64,000 nucleotides of DNA from assembly GCA_951813615.1 (NCBI GenBank), contig OX638377.1, positions 2,232,001 through 2,296,000 on the forward strand. Direction: 5' to 3'. The stretch's first letter is position 1. Each line of letters starts with the position of its first letter. The notes under the pieces were generated by a model. That model saw only the letters and a program-made list of their open reading frames with translations. It did no database searches and was not told the DNA's origin. The position numbers and the translations under genes were made by a program. The stretch is from an uncultured Latescibacterota bacterium (GTDB lineage Bacteria; Latescibacterota; UBA2968; UBA8231). Positions 25,419-34,005 of this stretch are shown piece by piece.

Positions 25419-25673
25419 CTAGTCCAGCGTCTGCACGAGGCGACTCAGCCGCGACTTGTAGCGAGCGGCGGCATTTTTGTGGATAATGCCTTTACGGGCA
25501 GTCCTGTCGACCGTTGAGATCGCTGCCTGTAGAGCGGCTTCGGCCGAGGCTTTGTCCGGAGCTTGACGGACTTTCTTAAGGGCCGTGCGCATCCGCGAGC
25601 GGAGTCCGCGGTTGCGCACATAGGCTTTGGCACTAGTGACTTGGTGCTTCTTGGCAGATTTGAGTTTGGGCAA
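25419..25673 (-). CDS. rpsT: 30S ribosomal protein S20
   Basis: This is an 84-aa basic protein matching S20 throughout: LKSAKKHQVTSAKAYVRNRG at the N-terminus, the ALKKVR helix, and RKGIIHKNAAARYKSRLSRL near the end. It binds 16S rRNA during 30S assembly. Its stop lies 9 bp from that of the convergent CysK-like gene with no hairpin between. AAGGAG precedes the ATG. Confidence 0.97.
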   Translation of the reverse strand: MPKLKSAKKHQVTSAKAYVRNRGLRSRMRTALKKVRQAPDKASAEAALQAAISTVDRTARKGIIHKNAAARYKSRLSRLVQTLD

Positions 25674-25730
25674 TTTTGCGCTCCTTTGATAAAGTTGTTA
25701 AATATATAGGACGTGGGGAGAGGGGGCAAG

Positions 25731-26309
25731 ATGGGATTTCTGAAATCCATTTGGCTCGGCCTCTTTTATGCCTTTTCAAAAGGGGTGAGCGAAGGCCAGA
25801 ACGGACTGAAAGCCCTAAAATTAGCCCTGTGGTCTATTATGTCTGCTAGTGATCAGATGGGATTTGATTTTGGCGAGCGACGCCCTGCTGGCGGTAGTGC
25901 GCAGATCGCTACGCGCTGTGTGCACTGTCGCTTAGAGATTGAAGTCCCGGCTTGGTATGCGGGCCAAGCGCAGTTGCACTTTTGCGACGCATCCTGCCGC
26001 CGTGCTTGGACAGAGACGATGCCCTCGTTAGAGGTTTCCTTGGGGGAGGCTTCCAAACGACGGGGGGCCAATTGGGAACTCCAAGCACTAAAGGCGCGGA
26101 CGCGCGATGGTTTCACCTGCCAGGTATGCGGGGTCAGCGAAGAGGAACTGGGGCGCCAGCTCGACGTCCATCACAAGATTCCCTATCGCAGCTTCTCTTC
26201 CAATGTAGAGGCGAATAAGCTGGAACATCTGATTTCGGTTTGTCCCTCTTGTCACTCCAAGTTGGAAGCTGAGTTGCGCCACGAGCTCCCTCTTTTTGCA
26301 AGATCTTGA
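25731..26309 (+). CDS. HNH-domain protein with an N-terminal zinc-binding cysteine motif
   Basis: This is a 192-aa protein. A Cys-x2-Cys pair (RCVHCRLE) and a later Cys-x3-Cys (FCDASCRRAW) form a treble-clef-like zinc site near residues 65-95. The C-terminal part is an HNH nuclease domain: CQVCGVSEEELGRQ, the central pair in LDVHHKIPYRSF, and the CPSCHSKLE zinc knuckle. It could be a stand-alone endonuclease or a repair or restriction accessory factor; no partner gene is adjacent. The N-terminus (IWLGLFYAFSKGVSEG) is mildly hydrophobic. The start at 25731 follows a GAGAGGGGG stretch; an ATG further inside is possible. Confidence 0.77.
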   Translation: MGFLKSIWLGLFYAFSKGVSEGQNGLKALKLALWSIMSASDQMGFDFGERRPAGGSAQIATRCVHCRLEIEVPAWYAGQAQLHFCDASCRRAWTETMPSLEVSLGEASKRRGANWELQALKARTRDGFTCQVCGVSEEELGRQLDVHHKIPYRSFSSNVEANKLEHLISVCPSCHSKLEAELRHELPLFARS

Positions 26310-26343
26310 CCGTATCTACATGCTAGGTGCTGATAGGCCATTA

Positions 26344-26357
26344 TAGTTTATAAACTA
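26344..26357. promoter_or_regulatory. Perfect 14-bp palindrome, candidate operator
   Basis: TAGTTTATAAACTA is a perfect palindrome ending 4 bp upstream of the proposed -35 element. The position and symmetry suggest a dimeric regulator site controlling the giant surface protein. Confidence 0.4.
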
Positions 26358-26361
26358 CCTC

Positions 26362-26390
26362 TTGCATCTTGGATATTAGATGCGTATTTT
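26362..26390 (+). promoter_or_regulatory. Candidate sigma-70 promoter for the surface protein
   Basis: TTGCAT (26362-26367) and TATTTT (26385-26390) are separated by exactly 17 bp. Transcription would begin near 26397 and give a leader of about 190 bases that contains a short reading frame. Confidence 0.4.
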
Positions 26391-26476
26391 GTATTGAGTA
26401 CATAAAAATGATCTCAGGCTTCTCTACACGCTCTTCGATTAAGCTGCATAGTAAGGGTCGCTAAGGGAGAGGAACC

Positions 26477-26542
26477 ATGATCACGGGGGTGGAGGCGGTT
26501 GCGGCCTTAGTTAGAGCGGCGAGGCGGCGGTCTGGCGCATAA
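26477..26542 (+). CDS. Candidate 21-codon leader peptide
   Basis: A short frame (ATG to TAA) has a good GGGAGAGGAACC ribosome binding site and encodes a basic peptide ending AARRRSGA. It ends 47 bp before the surface-protein start, in the same transcript if the promoter above is right. It has no codon-level support beyond the ribosome binding site, so it may be a chance ORF or a leader peptide. Confidence 0.25.
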   Translation: MITGVEAVAALVRAARRRSGA

Positions 26543-26589
26543 CGTTGCGCTATAAATTAAAACTTAAATCTCTCATTGGAGGGTCAATT

Positions 26590-29500
26590 ATGAGCGGGTG
26601 TGCAGTTAGTAACAGGCTTGTTTTGAATAGATCGCTGTTCTGCCTGAGTATGCTCTTTCTGGCGGTTACCTTGGCGGTGGTCCCGGTGGCTGAAGCCCAG
26701 GATACACCGAGCTTTGACGGGGCGACGGTTGCCAATCAGATGTACGAGGCCGGAGTGGCGATAGAGGCTCTGGAGTTGCCTGCGGCTACAGGTGGTAGCG
26801 GCGATTTGACGTATGCTCTAAGTCCCTTGCCGCTGGGTTTGGAATTTGATGCTGGGACTCGGACGCTTTCAGGCACGCCTTCGGACGTTGTCGCCTTTCC
26901 GGATAAGATCTTTTACTTGATGGCCTACGAAGTGACGGATGCCGATGGTGCTACGGCCACGTTGACATTCAACATTTCAGTAGAGGAGGAGGATGTAGCT
27001 CCGAGCTTTGGCGATGCGACGGTTGCCGATCAGATGTTCTCGGCCGGGGAAGCGATAGAGGCTTTGGTGCTACCTGAGGCTACAGGTGGCAATACGTGGC
27101 CTGGAATTGACGACTTGACATATAGCTTAAGTCCCTTGCCGCCGGGATTAGCATTCGATGCCGCGTCGCGGACGCTTTCGGGTACGCCTTCGGAAGTGGC
27201 TATTTCTTTGATGACTTACGAAGTGACGGATGCCGACGGCGATACGGCCACGTTGACATTCGAGCTAGAAGTCGATACAAGGCCGAGCTTTGAGGGGCAG
27301 ACGGTTGCCAATCAATCGTACCGGACAGGCGATGATATAGGAGTTCTAGAATTGCCTGCGGCTTCGGTGGGAGAGTATGAGGCACCTCCGAGATATAGCT
27401 TGTCATCTATGTCATCTAGCTTGGTCGGGGAGTTGCCGGAGGGTCTGGTGTTTGATGCCGATGCTCGGACGCTTTCGGGTACGCCGACCATCGCCGGGAC
27501 GTATGAAATGACCTACCGGGTAGAAGATTCCGATACCAATATGGAGGAGAGCGACGCCGAGGAATTGACCTTTACGGTTTCGGTGGAGCTTACCTTCGCG
27601 GCGGTCGCGGCGGCCCAAGCAACCTTTACTGCAGGCGAAGAGATAAAACAGCCTTGGGAGTTGCCAGTAGGTCGGTCCACCGACCCTCTAACGTATAGCT
27701 TGGTCGGGGAATTGCCGGAGGGTCTGGTGTTTGATGCCGAGGCTCGGACGATTTCGGGTCTGCCGCCGGCTGACGTGTTGTATGACGCGTCATATGAGTT
27801 CACGTATCGGGCGGAGGATTCCGATGGCGATTCGGCTGAGTTGACTTTCACGATTGTGATAGCTGGTATGCCTAGCTTCGTCCGGGAGGAGGAAGATCAT
27901 CTGTATCCGGCGGGCGATGCGGTGAGCTTAGAGTTGCCGGAGGCGGAAGGTGGGAATGTAGCGTTGACGTATACGTTGGAAGGGGAGTTGCCAGCGGGTC
28001 TGTCATTTGATGGCGATGCTCGGACGATTTCGGGTACGCCGCCGACGGATGTGACGTATGATGAGTCCTATGCGTTTACGTATCGGGTGACGGATGTGGA
28101 TGGCGATACGGTGACGTTGACCTTCTCGATTCGGGTGAATGGTATGCCTAGCTTTGTCCGGGAGCAGGAAGACCAGCCGTATCCGGCGGGCGAGTCGGTG
28201 AGCTTAGAGTTGCCGGAGGCGGAAGGTGGGAATGTGGCGCGGACGTATCGCTTGGATGGGCAGTTGCCATCGGGTCTGTCGTTTGATCCGGGGACTCGGA
28301 CGATTTCGGGTGATCTGCCGGAGTTTGCGTGGTATACCTTTGACGGGTATACGTTGACGTATCGGGTGGCGGATGTCGATGGTGAAGAGCCGACCCCGTT
28401 GGTGTTCACGATTCGGGTGGATGGAATTCCTCGCTTCGACGAAGCTGTGTCGAGTCAAGTCACCTTTGCCGAAGGTCAGACGATAGATCCTTGGGTGTTG
28501 CCTTCGGCTTCGGGTGGCAATGGCGATGTGACGTATGAGTTGGTCGGGGAGTTGCCGGAGGGTCTGACCTATGATGGCGCGACTCGGACGATTTCGGGTA
28601 CGCTGTCGGCGGATGCGACGTATGCTGCTGAGAGCGAAGGGTATACGTTGACGTATCAGGTGACGGATCAGGATGGCGATGCGCCCGAGGCCTTGGTCTT
28701 CACGATAGTGGTGCATGGTATGCCCAGCTTCCACGCTCAGGTCGTAGACGACCAGCTATACACGGCCGGCGATGAGGTGAGTTTAGGGCTGCCGGAGGCG
28801 GTCGGTGGGAATAACGGTTTGACGTATACGTTGGAAGGTGAGTTGCCAGCGGGTCTGTCATTTGATGGCGATGCTCGGACGATTTCGGGTACGCCGCCGA
28901 CGGATGTGACGTATGATGAGTCCTATGCGTTCACGTATCGGGTGGCGGATGTCGATGGCGATGCGGTGACGTTGACCTTCTCGATTCGGGTGAATGGCAT
29001 CCCCAGCTTCGTCCGGGAGCAGGAAGACCAGCCGTATTTGGCGGGCGATGCGGTGAGCTTGGAGTTGCCGGAGGCGGAAGGTGGGAATGTGGCGAGGACG
29101 TATCGGTTGGATGGTGAGTTGCCACCGGGTTTGTCGTTTGATCCAGGGACTCGGACGATTTCGGGTGATCTGCCGGAATTTGCGACGTATGCTTTTGACG
29201 GGTATACGTTGACGTATCGGGTGGCGGATGTCGATGGCGAAGAGCCGACCCCGTTGGTGTTCACGATTCGGGTGGATGGAATTCCTCGCTTCGACGAAGC
29301 TGTGTCGAGTCAAGTCACCTTTGCCGAAGGCCAGACGATAGATCCTTGGGTGTTGCCTTCGGCTTCGGGCGGCAACGGCGATTTGACGTATGAGTTGGTT
29401 GGAGAGTTGCCGGAGGGTTTGAGCTATGATGGCGCGACTCGGACGATTTCGGGTACGCTGTCGGCGGATGCGACGTATACTGCTGAGAGCGAAGGGTATG

Positions 29501-32500
29501 CGTTGACGTATCAGGTGACGGATCAGGATGGGGATGGTCCTGCTGTCTTGGAGTTCACGATAGTGGTGCATGGTATGCCCAGCTTCCACGCTCAGGTCGT
29601 AGACGATCAGCTATACACGGCCGGCGATGAGGTGAGTTTAGGGCTGCCGGAGGCGGTCGGTGGGAATAACGGTTTGACGTATACGTTGGAAGGTGAGTTG
29701 CCAGCGGGTCTGTCATTTGATGGCGATGCTCGGACGATTTCGGGTACGCCGCCGACGGATGTGACGTATGATGAGTCCTATGCGTTCACGTATCGGGTGG
29801 CGGATGTCGATGGCGATGCGGTGACGTTGACCTTCTCGATTCGGGTGAATGGCATCCCCAGCTTCGTCCGGGAGCAGGAAGACCAGCCGTATTTGGCGGG
29901 CGATGCGGTGAGCTTGGAGTTGCCGGAGGCGGAAGGTGGGAATGTGGCGAGGACGTATCGGTTGGATGGTGAGTTGCCACCGGGTTTGTCGTTTGATCCA
30001 GGGACTCGGACGATTTCGGGTGATCTGCCGGAATTTGCGACGTATGCTTTTGACGGGTATACGTTGACGTATCGGGTGGCGGATGTCGATGGCGAAGAGC
30101 CGACCCCGTTGGTGTTCACGATTCGGGTGGATGGAATTCCTCGCTTCGACGAAGCTGTGTCGAGTCAAGTCACCTTTGCCGAAGGCCAGACGATAGATCC
30201 TTGGGTGTTGCCTTCGGCTTCGGGTGGCAATGGCGATTTGACGTATGAGTTGGTTGGGGAGTTGCCGGAGGGTTTGAGCTATGATGGCGCGACTCGGACG
30301 ATTTCGGGTACGCTGTCGGCGGATGCGACGTATACTGCTGAGAGCGAAGGGTATGCGTTGACGTATCAGGTGACGGATCAGGATGGCGATGCGCCCGAGG
30401 CCTTGGTCTTCACGATAGTGGTGCATGGTATGCCCAGCTTCCACGCTCAGGTCATAGACGATCAGCTATACGAGGCGGGCGCAGCGGTGAGCTTAGGTTT
30501 GCCAGAGGCGGTCGGTGGGAATGGCGCGCTGACGTATACCTTGGAAGGGGAGTTGCCGCCGGGTCTGTCGTTTGATGGCGCAGCTCGGGCGATTTCAGGT
30601 ACGCTGCCGGCCGATTACTTGTATGTTGCTGAGGGCTATGTGTTGACGTATCGGGTGGCGGATGTCGATGGCGATACTGTGACGTTGCGCTTCACGATTG
30701 CGGTGAATGGCATACCTAGCTTCGGCGATCAGGTCGTAGAAGACCAGCAGTACACGGCGGGCGATGCGGTGAGCTTAGAGTTGCCAGAGGCGGTCGGTGG
30801 GAATGTTGCGTTGACGTATTTCTTGGATGGGGAGTTGCCTCCGGGTCTGGCGTTTAATCCCACGGCTCGGACGATTTCGGGTGAGTTGTCGCCTAATGTG
30901 TCGTATTCTCCCGAAGGCTATGCGTTGACGTATCGGGTGGCGGATGTCGATGGCGAAGAGCCGGCCCCGTTGACCTTCACGATTGCGGTGAATGCTATGC
31001 CCTTCTTTGAGGGAACTATTACGAATCAGAGGGTTCCTGAAGGGGAGGAGATGGCCTCGTTGGAGTTGCCTGCGGCTTTGGGCGGCAACGGCGCGTTGAC
31101 GTATAGCTTGAGTGAGGAGAATTTGCCTCCGGGTCTGGTGTTTGATGCCGAGGCTCGGACGATTTCCGGTACGCCGGAGCTTCATGTGTCGCATCCCGCC
31201 GAGGGATATGAGTTGACGTTTCGGGTGGAAGACGAAGATGGCGATTCAGCTGAGTTGAGCTTCTTCCTGACAGTCGACGGTACACCTACCTTTTTTGACG
31301 CGGTCATTGAGGATCGAATCTTGCGTCAGAATGAGGCGATGGATTCGTGGGAATTCCCAGCGGCTGCGGGCGGCAACGGCGACTTGACATATAGTTTAGA
31401 TATGAATGTGCCGGGTCTGAGCTTCGACGCTGCAGCGCGGACGCTTTCGGGCACGCCGACGGACACTGGCGTGTATCGCTTGATCTACCAGGTGGAAGAC
31501 CAAGATGGCGATTCGGCTGAGTTGACCTTTCACATAACGGTAGATGGCGCACCCAGCTTTAGCGGGGACGTGGCCAACCAGACGTATATAGATGGTGAGG
31601 CGATTGAAGACTTGGTGTTGCCCTTGGCTTCGGGCGGCAACTTGCTCTCGCTAAATCCGGATGGCGGGGTCGATTTCGGAGAGTTGACGTATACCCTAGA
31701 TAACGTGCCGCCGGGGCTGACGTTTGACCCCAACCCGATGTCGCCGACGCTTTCGGGTACGCCGTCAGAGGTCGGAATCTATACTTTGACATATACGGCC
31801 CACGACTTCGACGACAATATGACTGCTGAGGACGCAGCTATCCTCAGCTTCGAGGTCCGAGTGGAAGAATCGGCTACGGACCGTTTTGCGGAACTCAATG
31901 CACAGATCTTGTCCAAGTACGCCTTGGCTATTGCCGATGGAACGAATCGCGCCATCGAAAATCGCCTTGAGCATATGGACAGAGCTGGCGATGTGAATAA
32001 GACTTTTCGCTTCGCTGCTGAGTCCTCTCTCTACAATATGATTCAATCCGGCCGGATCTTTGAGAATCGCCCGGTCAGTATGTCACAGGTGGTGAATGGC
32101 TCGTCCTTTGCAGTGCCGTTCGGTTTCGGCAGAGGATGCATTCTTTGTCCCGGCAGTCCTACATTCTGGGGCCGGGGAGACTACGGCCAAATGTCTAGCG
32201 ACGACGGTTCGTTGGATTGGGACGGCAACCTAAGCCGTGCTCAGATTGGTTTGGATGCCCGGCCAGGTGCCGAAATGCTAACTGGTTTGGCGCTGTCGTG
32301 GGCCCAAGGATCGTTCGATTATACCGCCCCGCTGCTCGGCGAAGAGCGAGTCGATGGTACTTATGAAACTCGCATGTTGAGCCTGCATCCATACGTCGGG
32401 TTCTCGCCAGGGCGGTTGGGGGTATGGTTGACAGCGGGCTTAGGGCGCGGCAACCTCGATATTGACGACGAACAGGGAACCGTAGGCCAGCAGTCGAGCG

Positions 32501-33276
32501 ATACGTCATTGCGGACTGCAAGTGTAGGGGCTAACGGCGACTTGCTTTCTGGTGGCCCGACTCAGTTGCGGATCAAGGCTGCTGCTACTGTAGCACAGGT
32601 CGAAGTCGAGGGTGGAGCAGTCGAGAATAGACAAGGAAACCGGATCGCCGAACAGACGGTGGATGCCAACCGCTTGAGGCTGGCACTCAAAGCCTCCCAT
32701 GCTTACGAAGCGGGTGTGGATGGGCAGGTGACACCCGAGTTAGAGGTTGCTCTGCGCCAAGATGGCGGCGACGGACTGACCGGGGCCGGCGTAGAAGTTG
32801 GCGGTGGCCTGCGCTATGAGGGCGGTGGCTTCACGTTGGAAGCTATGGGGCGGAGTCTGGTAAGTGACGGCGACGACGCGGTTGAGTACAAAGAATGGGG
32901 AGCGCATCTGCTGCTCCAGCGCTCGGCTGGCACCAATGGTCGAGGGCTGTCATTGCGGGTGATGCCGACTTACGGTACGCAGTCGAACAGCCTGACGCTG
33001 TGGGAACGCAGCGTAGCCGAGATAGCGGACCGGGGTGTTGTGGACCCGCAAGGCCAACTCAGAGCTGAGGTCGGCTACGGTTTAGCCGCACTGGGCGGTC
33101 GGGGAGTCTACACTGTATACAGCGGGATGACGCAAGCGCCAGAGCGCGTGCAGTTGCGCTTAGGTACTCGCTTTGAGGTGGACTCGTCGATGTCAGTGAG
33201 CTTGGAGAGTTCGCGCTGGCAGCGCATGGCCGGTGCCTCGCATGGACTCCTGTTGCGTGGGCGTCTGGTTTTTTAA
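26590..33276 (+). CDS. Giant Ig-repeat (He_PIG-like) autotransporter/adhesin
   Basis: This is a 2228-aa secreted surface protein. A signal peptide (about residues 1-37, ending VAEAQ) is followed by about 18 tandem domains of about 95 aa, each with an Asn/Gln-rich start, a GLSFD-like turn, a TISGTP-like motif and an end like TYRVADVDGD before a TFTI strand; this is the putative-Ig (He_PIG) pattern. A linker (about 1760-1850) leads to a C-terminal beta-barrel-like domain ending LRGRLVF, with the terminal Phe expected for outer-membrane insertion. The whole resembles a type V autotransporter adhesin. The start at 26590 follows GGAGGG. Domains 8-10 and 11-13 are near-identical tandem copies. Confidence 0.85.
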   Translation: MSGCAVSNRLVLNRSLFCLSMLFLAVTLAVVPVAEAQDTPSFDGATVANQMYEAGVAIEALELPAATGGSGDLTYALSPLPLGLEFDAGTRTLSGTPSDVVAFPDKIFYLMAYEVTDADGATATLTFNISVEEEDVAPSFGDATVADQMFSAGEAIEALVLPEATGGNTWPGIDDLTYSLSPLPPGLAFDAASRTLSGTPSEVAISLMTYEVTDADGDTATLTFELEVDTRPSFEGQTVANQSYRTGDDIGVLELPAASVGEYEAPPRYSLSSMSSSLVGELPEGLVFDADARTLSGTPTIAGTYEMTYRVEDSDTNMEESDAEELTFTVSVELTFAAVAAAQATFTAGEEIKQPWELPVGRSTDPLTYSLVGELPEGLVFDAEARTISGLPPADVLYDASYEFTYRAEDSDGDSAELTFTIVIAGMPSFVREEEDHLYPAGDAVSLELPEAEGGNVALTYTLEGELPAGLSFDGDARTISGTPPTDVTYDESYAFTYRVTDVDGDTVTLTFSIRVNGMPSFVREQEDQPYPAGESVSLELPEAEGGNVARTYRLDGQLPSGLSFDPGTRTISGDLPEFAWYTFDGYTLTYRVADVDGEEPTPLVFTIRVDGIPRFDEAVSSQVTFAEGQTIDPWVLPSASGGNGDVTYELVGELPEGLTYDGATRTISGTLSADATYAAESEGYTLTYQVTDQDGDAPEALVFTIVVHGMPSFHAQVVDDQLYTAGDEVSLGLPEAVGGNNGLTYTLEGELPAGLSFDGDARTISGTPPTDVTYDESYAFTYRVADVDGDAVTLTFSIRVNGIPSFVREQEDQPYLAGDAVSLELPEAEGGNVARTYRLDGELPPGLSFDPGTRTISGDLPEFATYAFDGYTLTYRVADVDGEEPTPLVFTIRVDGIPRFDEAVSSQVTFAEGQTIDPWVLPSASGGNGDLTYELVGELPEGLSYDGATRTISGTLSADATYTAESEGYALTYQVTDQDGDGPAVLEFTIVVHGMPSFHAQVVDDQLYTAGDEVSLGLPEAVGGNNGLTYTLEGELPAGLSFDGDARTISGTPPTDVTYDESYAFTYRVADVDGDAVTLTFSIRVNGIPSFVREQEDQPYLAGDAVSLELPEAEGGNVARTYRLDGELPPGLSFDPGTRTISGDLPEFATYAFDGYTLTYRVADVDGEEPTPLVFTIRVDGIPRFDEAVSSQVTFAEGQTIDPWVLPSASGGNGDLTYELVGELPEGLSYDGATRTISGTLSADATYTAESEGYALTYQVTDQDGDAPEALVFTIVVHGMPSFHAQVIDDQLYEAGAAVSLGLPEAVGGNGALTYTLEGELPPGLSFDGAARAISGTLPADYLYVAEGYVLTYRVADVDGDTVTLRFTIAVNGIPSFGDQVVEDQQYTAGDAVSLELPEAVGGNVALTYFLDGELPPGLAFNPTARTISGELSPNVSYSPEGYALTYRVADVDGEEPAPLTFTIAVNAMPFFEGTITNQRVPEGEEMASLELPAALGGNGALTYSLSEENLPPGLVFDAEARTISGTPELHVSHPAEGYELTFRVEDEDGDSAELSFFLTVDGTPTFFDAVIEDRILRQNEAMDSWEFPAAAGGNGDLTYSLDMNVPGLSFDAAARTLSGTPTDTGVYRLIYQVEDQDGDSAELTFHITVDGAPSFSGDVANQTYIDGEAIEDLVLPLASGGNLLSLNPDGGVDFGELTYTLDNVPPGLTFDPNPMSPTLSGTPSEVGIYTLTYTAHDFDDNMTAEDAAILSFEVRVEESATDRFAELNAQILSKYALAIADGTNRAIENRLEHMDRAGDVNKTFRFAAESSLYNMIQSGRIFENRPVSMSQVVNGSSFAVPFGFGRGCILCPGSPTFWGRGDYGQMSSDDGSLDWDGNLSRAQIGLDARPGAEMLTGLALSWAQGSFDYTAPLLGEERVDGTYETRMLSLHPYVGFSPGRLGVWLTAGLGRGNLDIDDEQGTVGQQSSDTSLRTASVGANGDLLSGGPTQLRIKAAATVAQVEVEGGAVENRQGNRIAEQTVDANRLRLALKASHAYEAGVDGQVTPELEVALRQDGGDGLTGAGVEVGGGLRYEGGGFTLEAMGRSLVSDGDDAVEYKEWGAHLLLQRSAGTNGRGLSLRVMPTYGTQSNSLTLWERSVAEIADRGVVDPQGQLRAEVGYGLAALGGRGVYTVYSGMTQAPERVQLRLGTRFEVDSSMSVSLESSRWQRMAGASHGLLLRGRLVF
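27868..28719 (+). repeat. Diverged three-domain repeat unit
   Basis: These 852 bp encode Ig-like domains 5-7. The order and much of the wording match the two following 855-bp units, but with many more differences in the first domain. It is probably an older copy of the same supra-repeat. Confidence 0.7.
28720..29574 (+). repeat. 855-bp tandem repeat, copy 1
   Basis: Unit encoding domains 8-10 (285 aa). It is followed directly by a near-identical copy at a period of exactly 855 bp, so the reading frame is kept. Visible differences cluster in the last 45 bp or so. Confidence 0.92.
29575..30429 (+). repeat. 855-bp tandem repeat, copy 2
   Basis: Second near-identical unit encoding domains 11-13. 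The sequence after 30430 again begins as the same domain type (MPSFHAQVIDDQLY) but then diverges, so the array holds two fresh copies, one older copy upstream and a partial one downstream. Confidence 0.92.
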
Positions 33277-33301
33277 GTTGACTCATAACATATAGCACAG
33301 T

Positions 33302-33348
33302 ATACGACACACGCTTCCGGAGCTAAGCTTTGGGAGCGTGTGTCGTAT
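33302..33348. terminator. 14-bp inverted repeat after the surface-protein gene
   Basis: ATACGACACACGCT (33302-33315) and its exact complement (33335-33348) flank a 19-base loop. It begins 25 bp after the giant gene stop. There is no downstream T run, so termination may need a factor, or the element may protect the 3-prime end. Confidence 0.7.
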
Positions 33349-33349
33349 T

Positions 33350-33988
33350 ATGCTGTGGCCGTCTTTCTTGACGTTGTATTCTCATTCGACCTCACTTCCA
33401 CAGCCGGACGAATACATAACTATTGTGTCCGGCCTGCCCCGTTCCGGTACCTCGATGCTGATGAAGATGTTGGCTGCTGGCGGCTTGCCGCCTCTAACAG
33501 ACGGTATCCGCGAGGCCGACGCCGACAATCCCGGAGGATATTACGAGTTCGAGCAGGTCAAGCATCTAAAAAGAGACACTACATGGCTCGAATCGGCGAG
33601 GGGTAGAGCCGTCAAGGTCATATCCCAATTGCTCGATCAATTGCCGCTGCACAAGCCGTACAAAATCGTATTCGCCCTCCGGAAAATGGACGAGATTTTG
33701 GCTTCGCAGCGGGCGATGTTAGCGCGGCGAGGACAGCCCTGTGATCGGGTTTCCGACGCCGCGATGGCCGCCGCCTTTGAGCGGCACTTGAGTGCAGTGC
33801 AACAGTGGTTGGCCGAGCACCCGCAAATGGAGGTGCTTTATGTCGATTATGCCGCTGTCTTGCGCGACCCGCTTGCCACGAGTCATGAGATCAAGGCCTT
33901 TCTCGCCCGTCCCTTAGATGTGCGGCAAATGGCTAGCGTGGTAGACGAGAGCCTATATCGCCAGCGTGCATCCAGACTGCCACACTAA
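33350..33988 (+). CDS. Sulfotransferase-like P-loop protein
   Basis: This is a protein of about 212 aa with the 5-prime-phosphosulfate loop ITIVSGLPRSGTSMLMKML near residue 25, typical of PAPS-dependent sulfotransferase families, and a downstream VLYVDYAAVLRDP segment that fits the 3-prime-phosphate-binding region. It is shorter than most sulfotransferases (250-300 aa). The start is uncertain: no ribosome binding site is visible, and the ATG at 33350 lies 1 bp past the hairpin; a GTG at 33338 sits inside the hairpin. The lepA gene follows after 17 bp. A role in modifying a surface glycan or a small molecule is only inferred. Confidence 0.7.
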   Translation: MLWPSFLTLYSHSTSLPQPDEYITIVSGLPRSGTSMLMKMLAAGGLPPLTDGIREADADNPGGYYEFEQVKHLKRDTTWLESARGRAVKVISQLLDQLPLHKPYKIVFALRKMDEILASQRAMLARRGQPCDRVSDAAMAAAFERHLSAVQQWLAEHPQMEVLYVDYAAVLRDPLATSHEIKAFLARPLDVRQMASVVDESLYRQRASRLPH

Positions 33989-34005
33989 CCTTACCGACAA
34001 ACTGT

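Larger units (their letters stand above)
26310..26476. other. Long AT-rich upstream region of the giant surface protein
   Basis: Apart from the palindrome and promoter listed separately, nothing coding is seen here. The stretch is clearly AT-richer than the flanking genes, consistent with a regulatory region for the large surface-protein gene. Confidence 0.5.

Noticed and set aside
28204..31194. Long minus-strand frames (100-243 codons) inside the giant surface-protein gene
   Set aside because: They repeat with the same 855-bp period, are rich in Arg/Pro/Ile-type shadow codons and have no ribosome binding site or family match.
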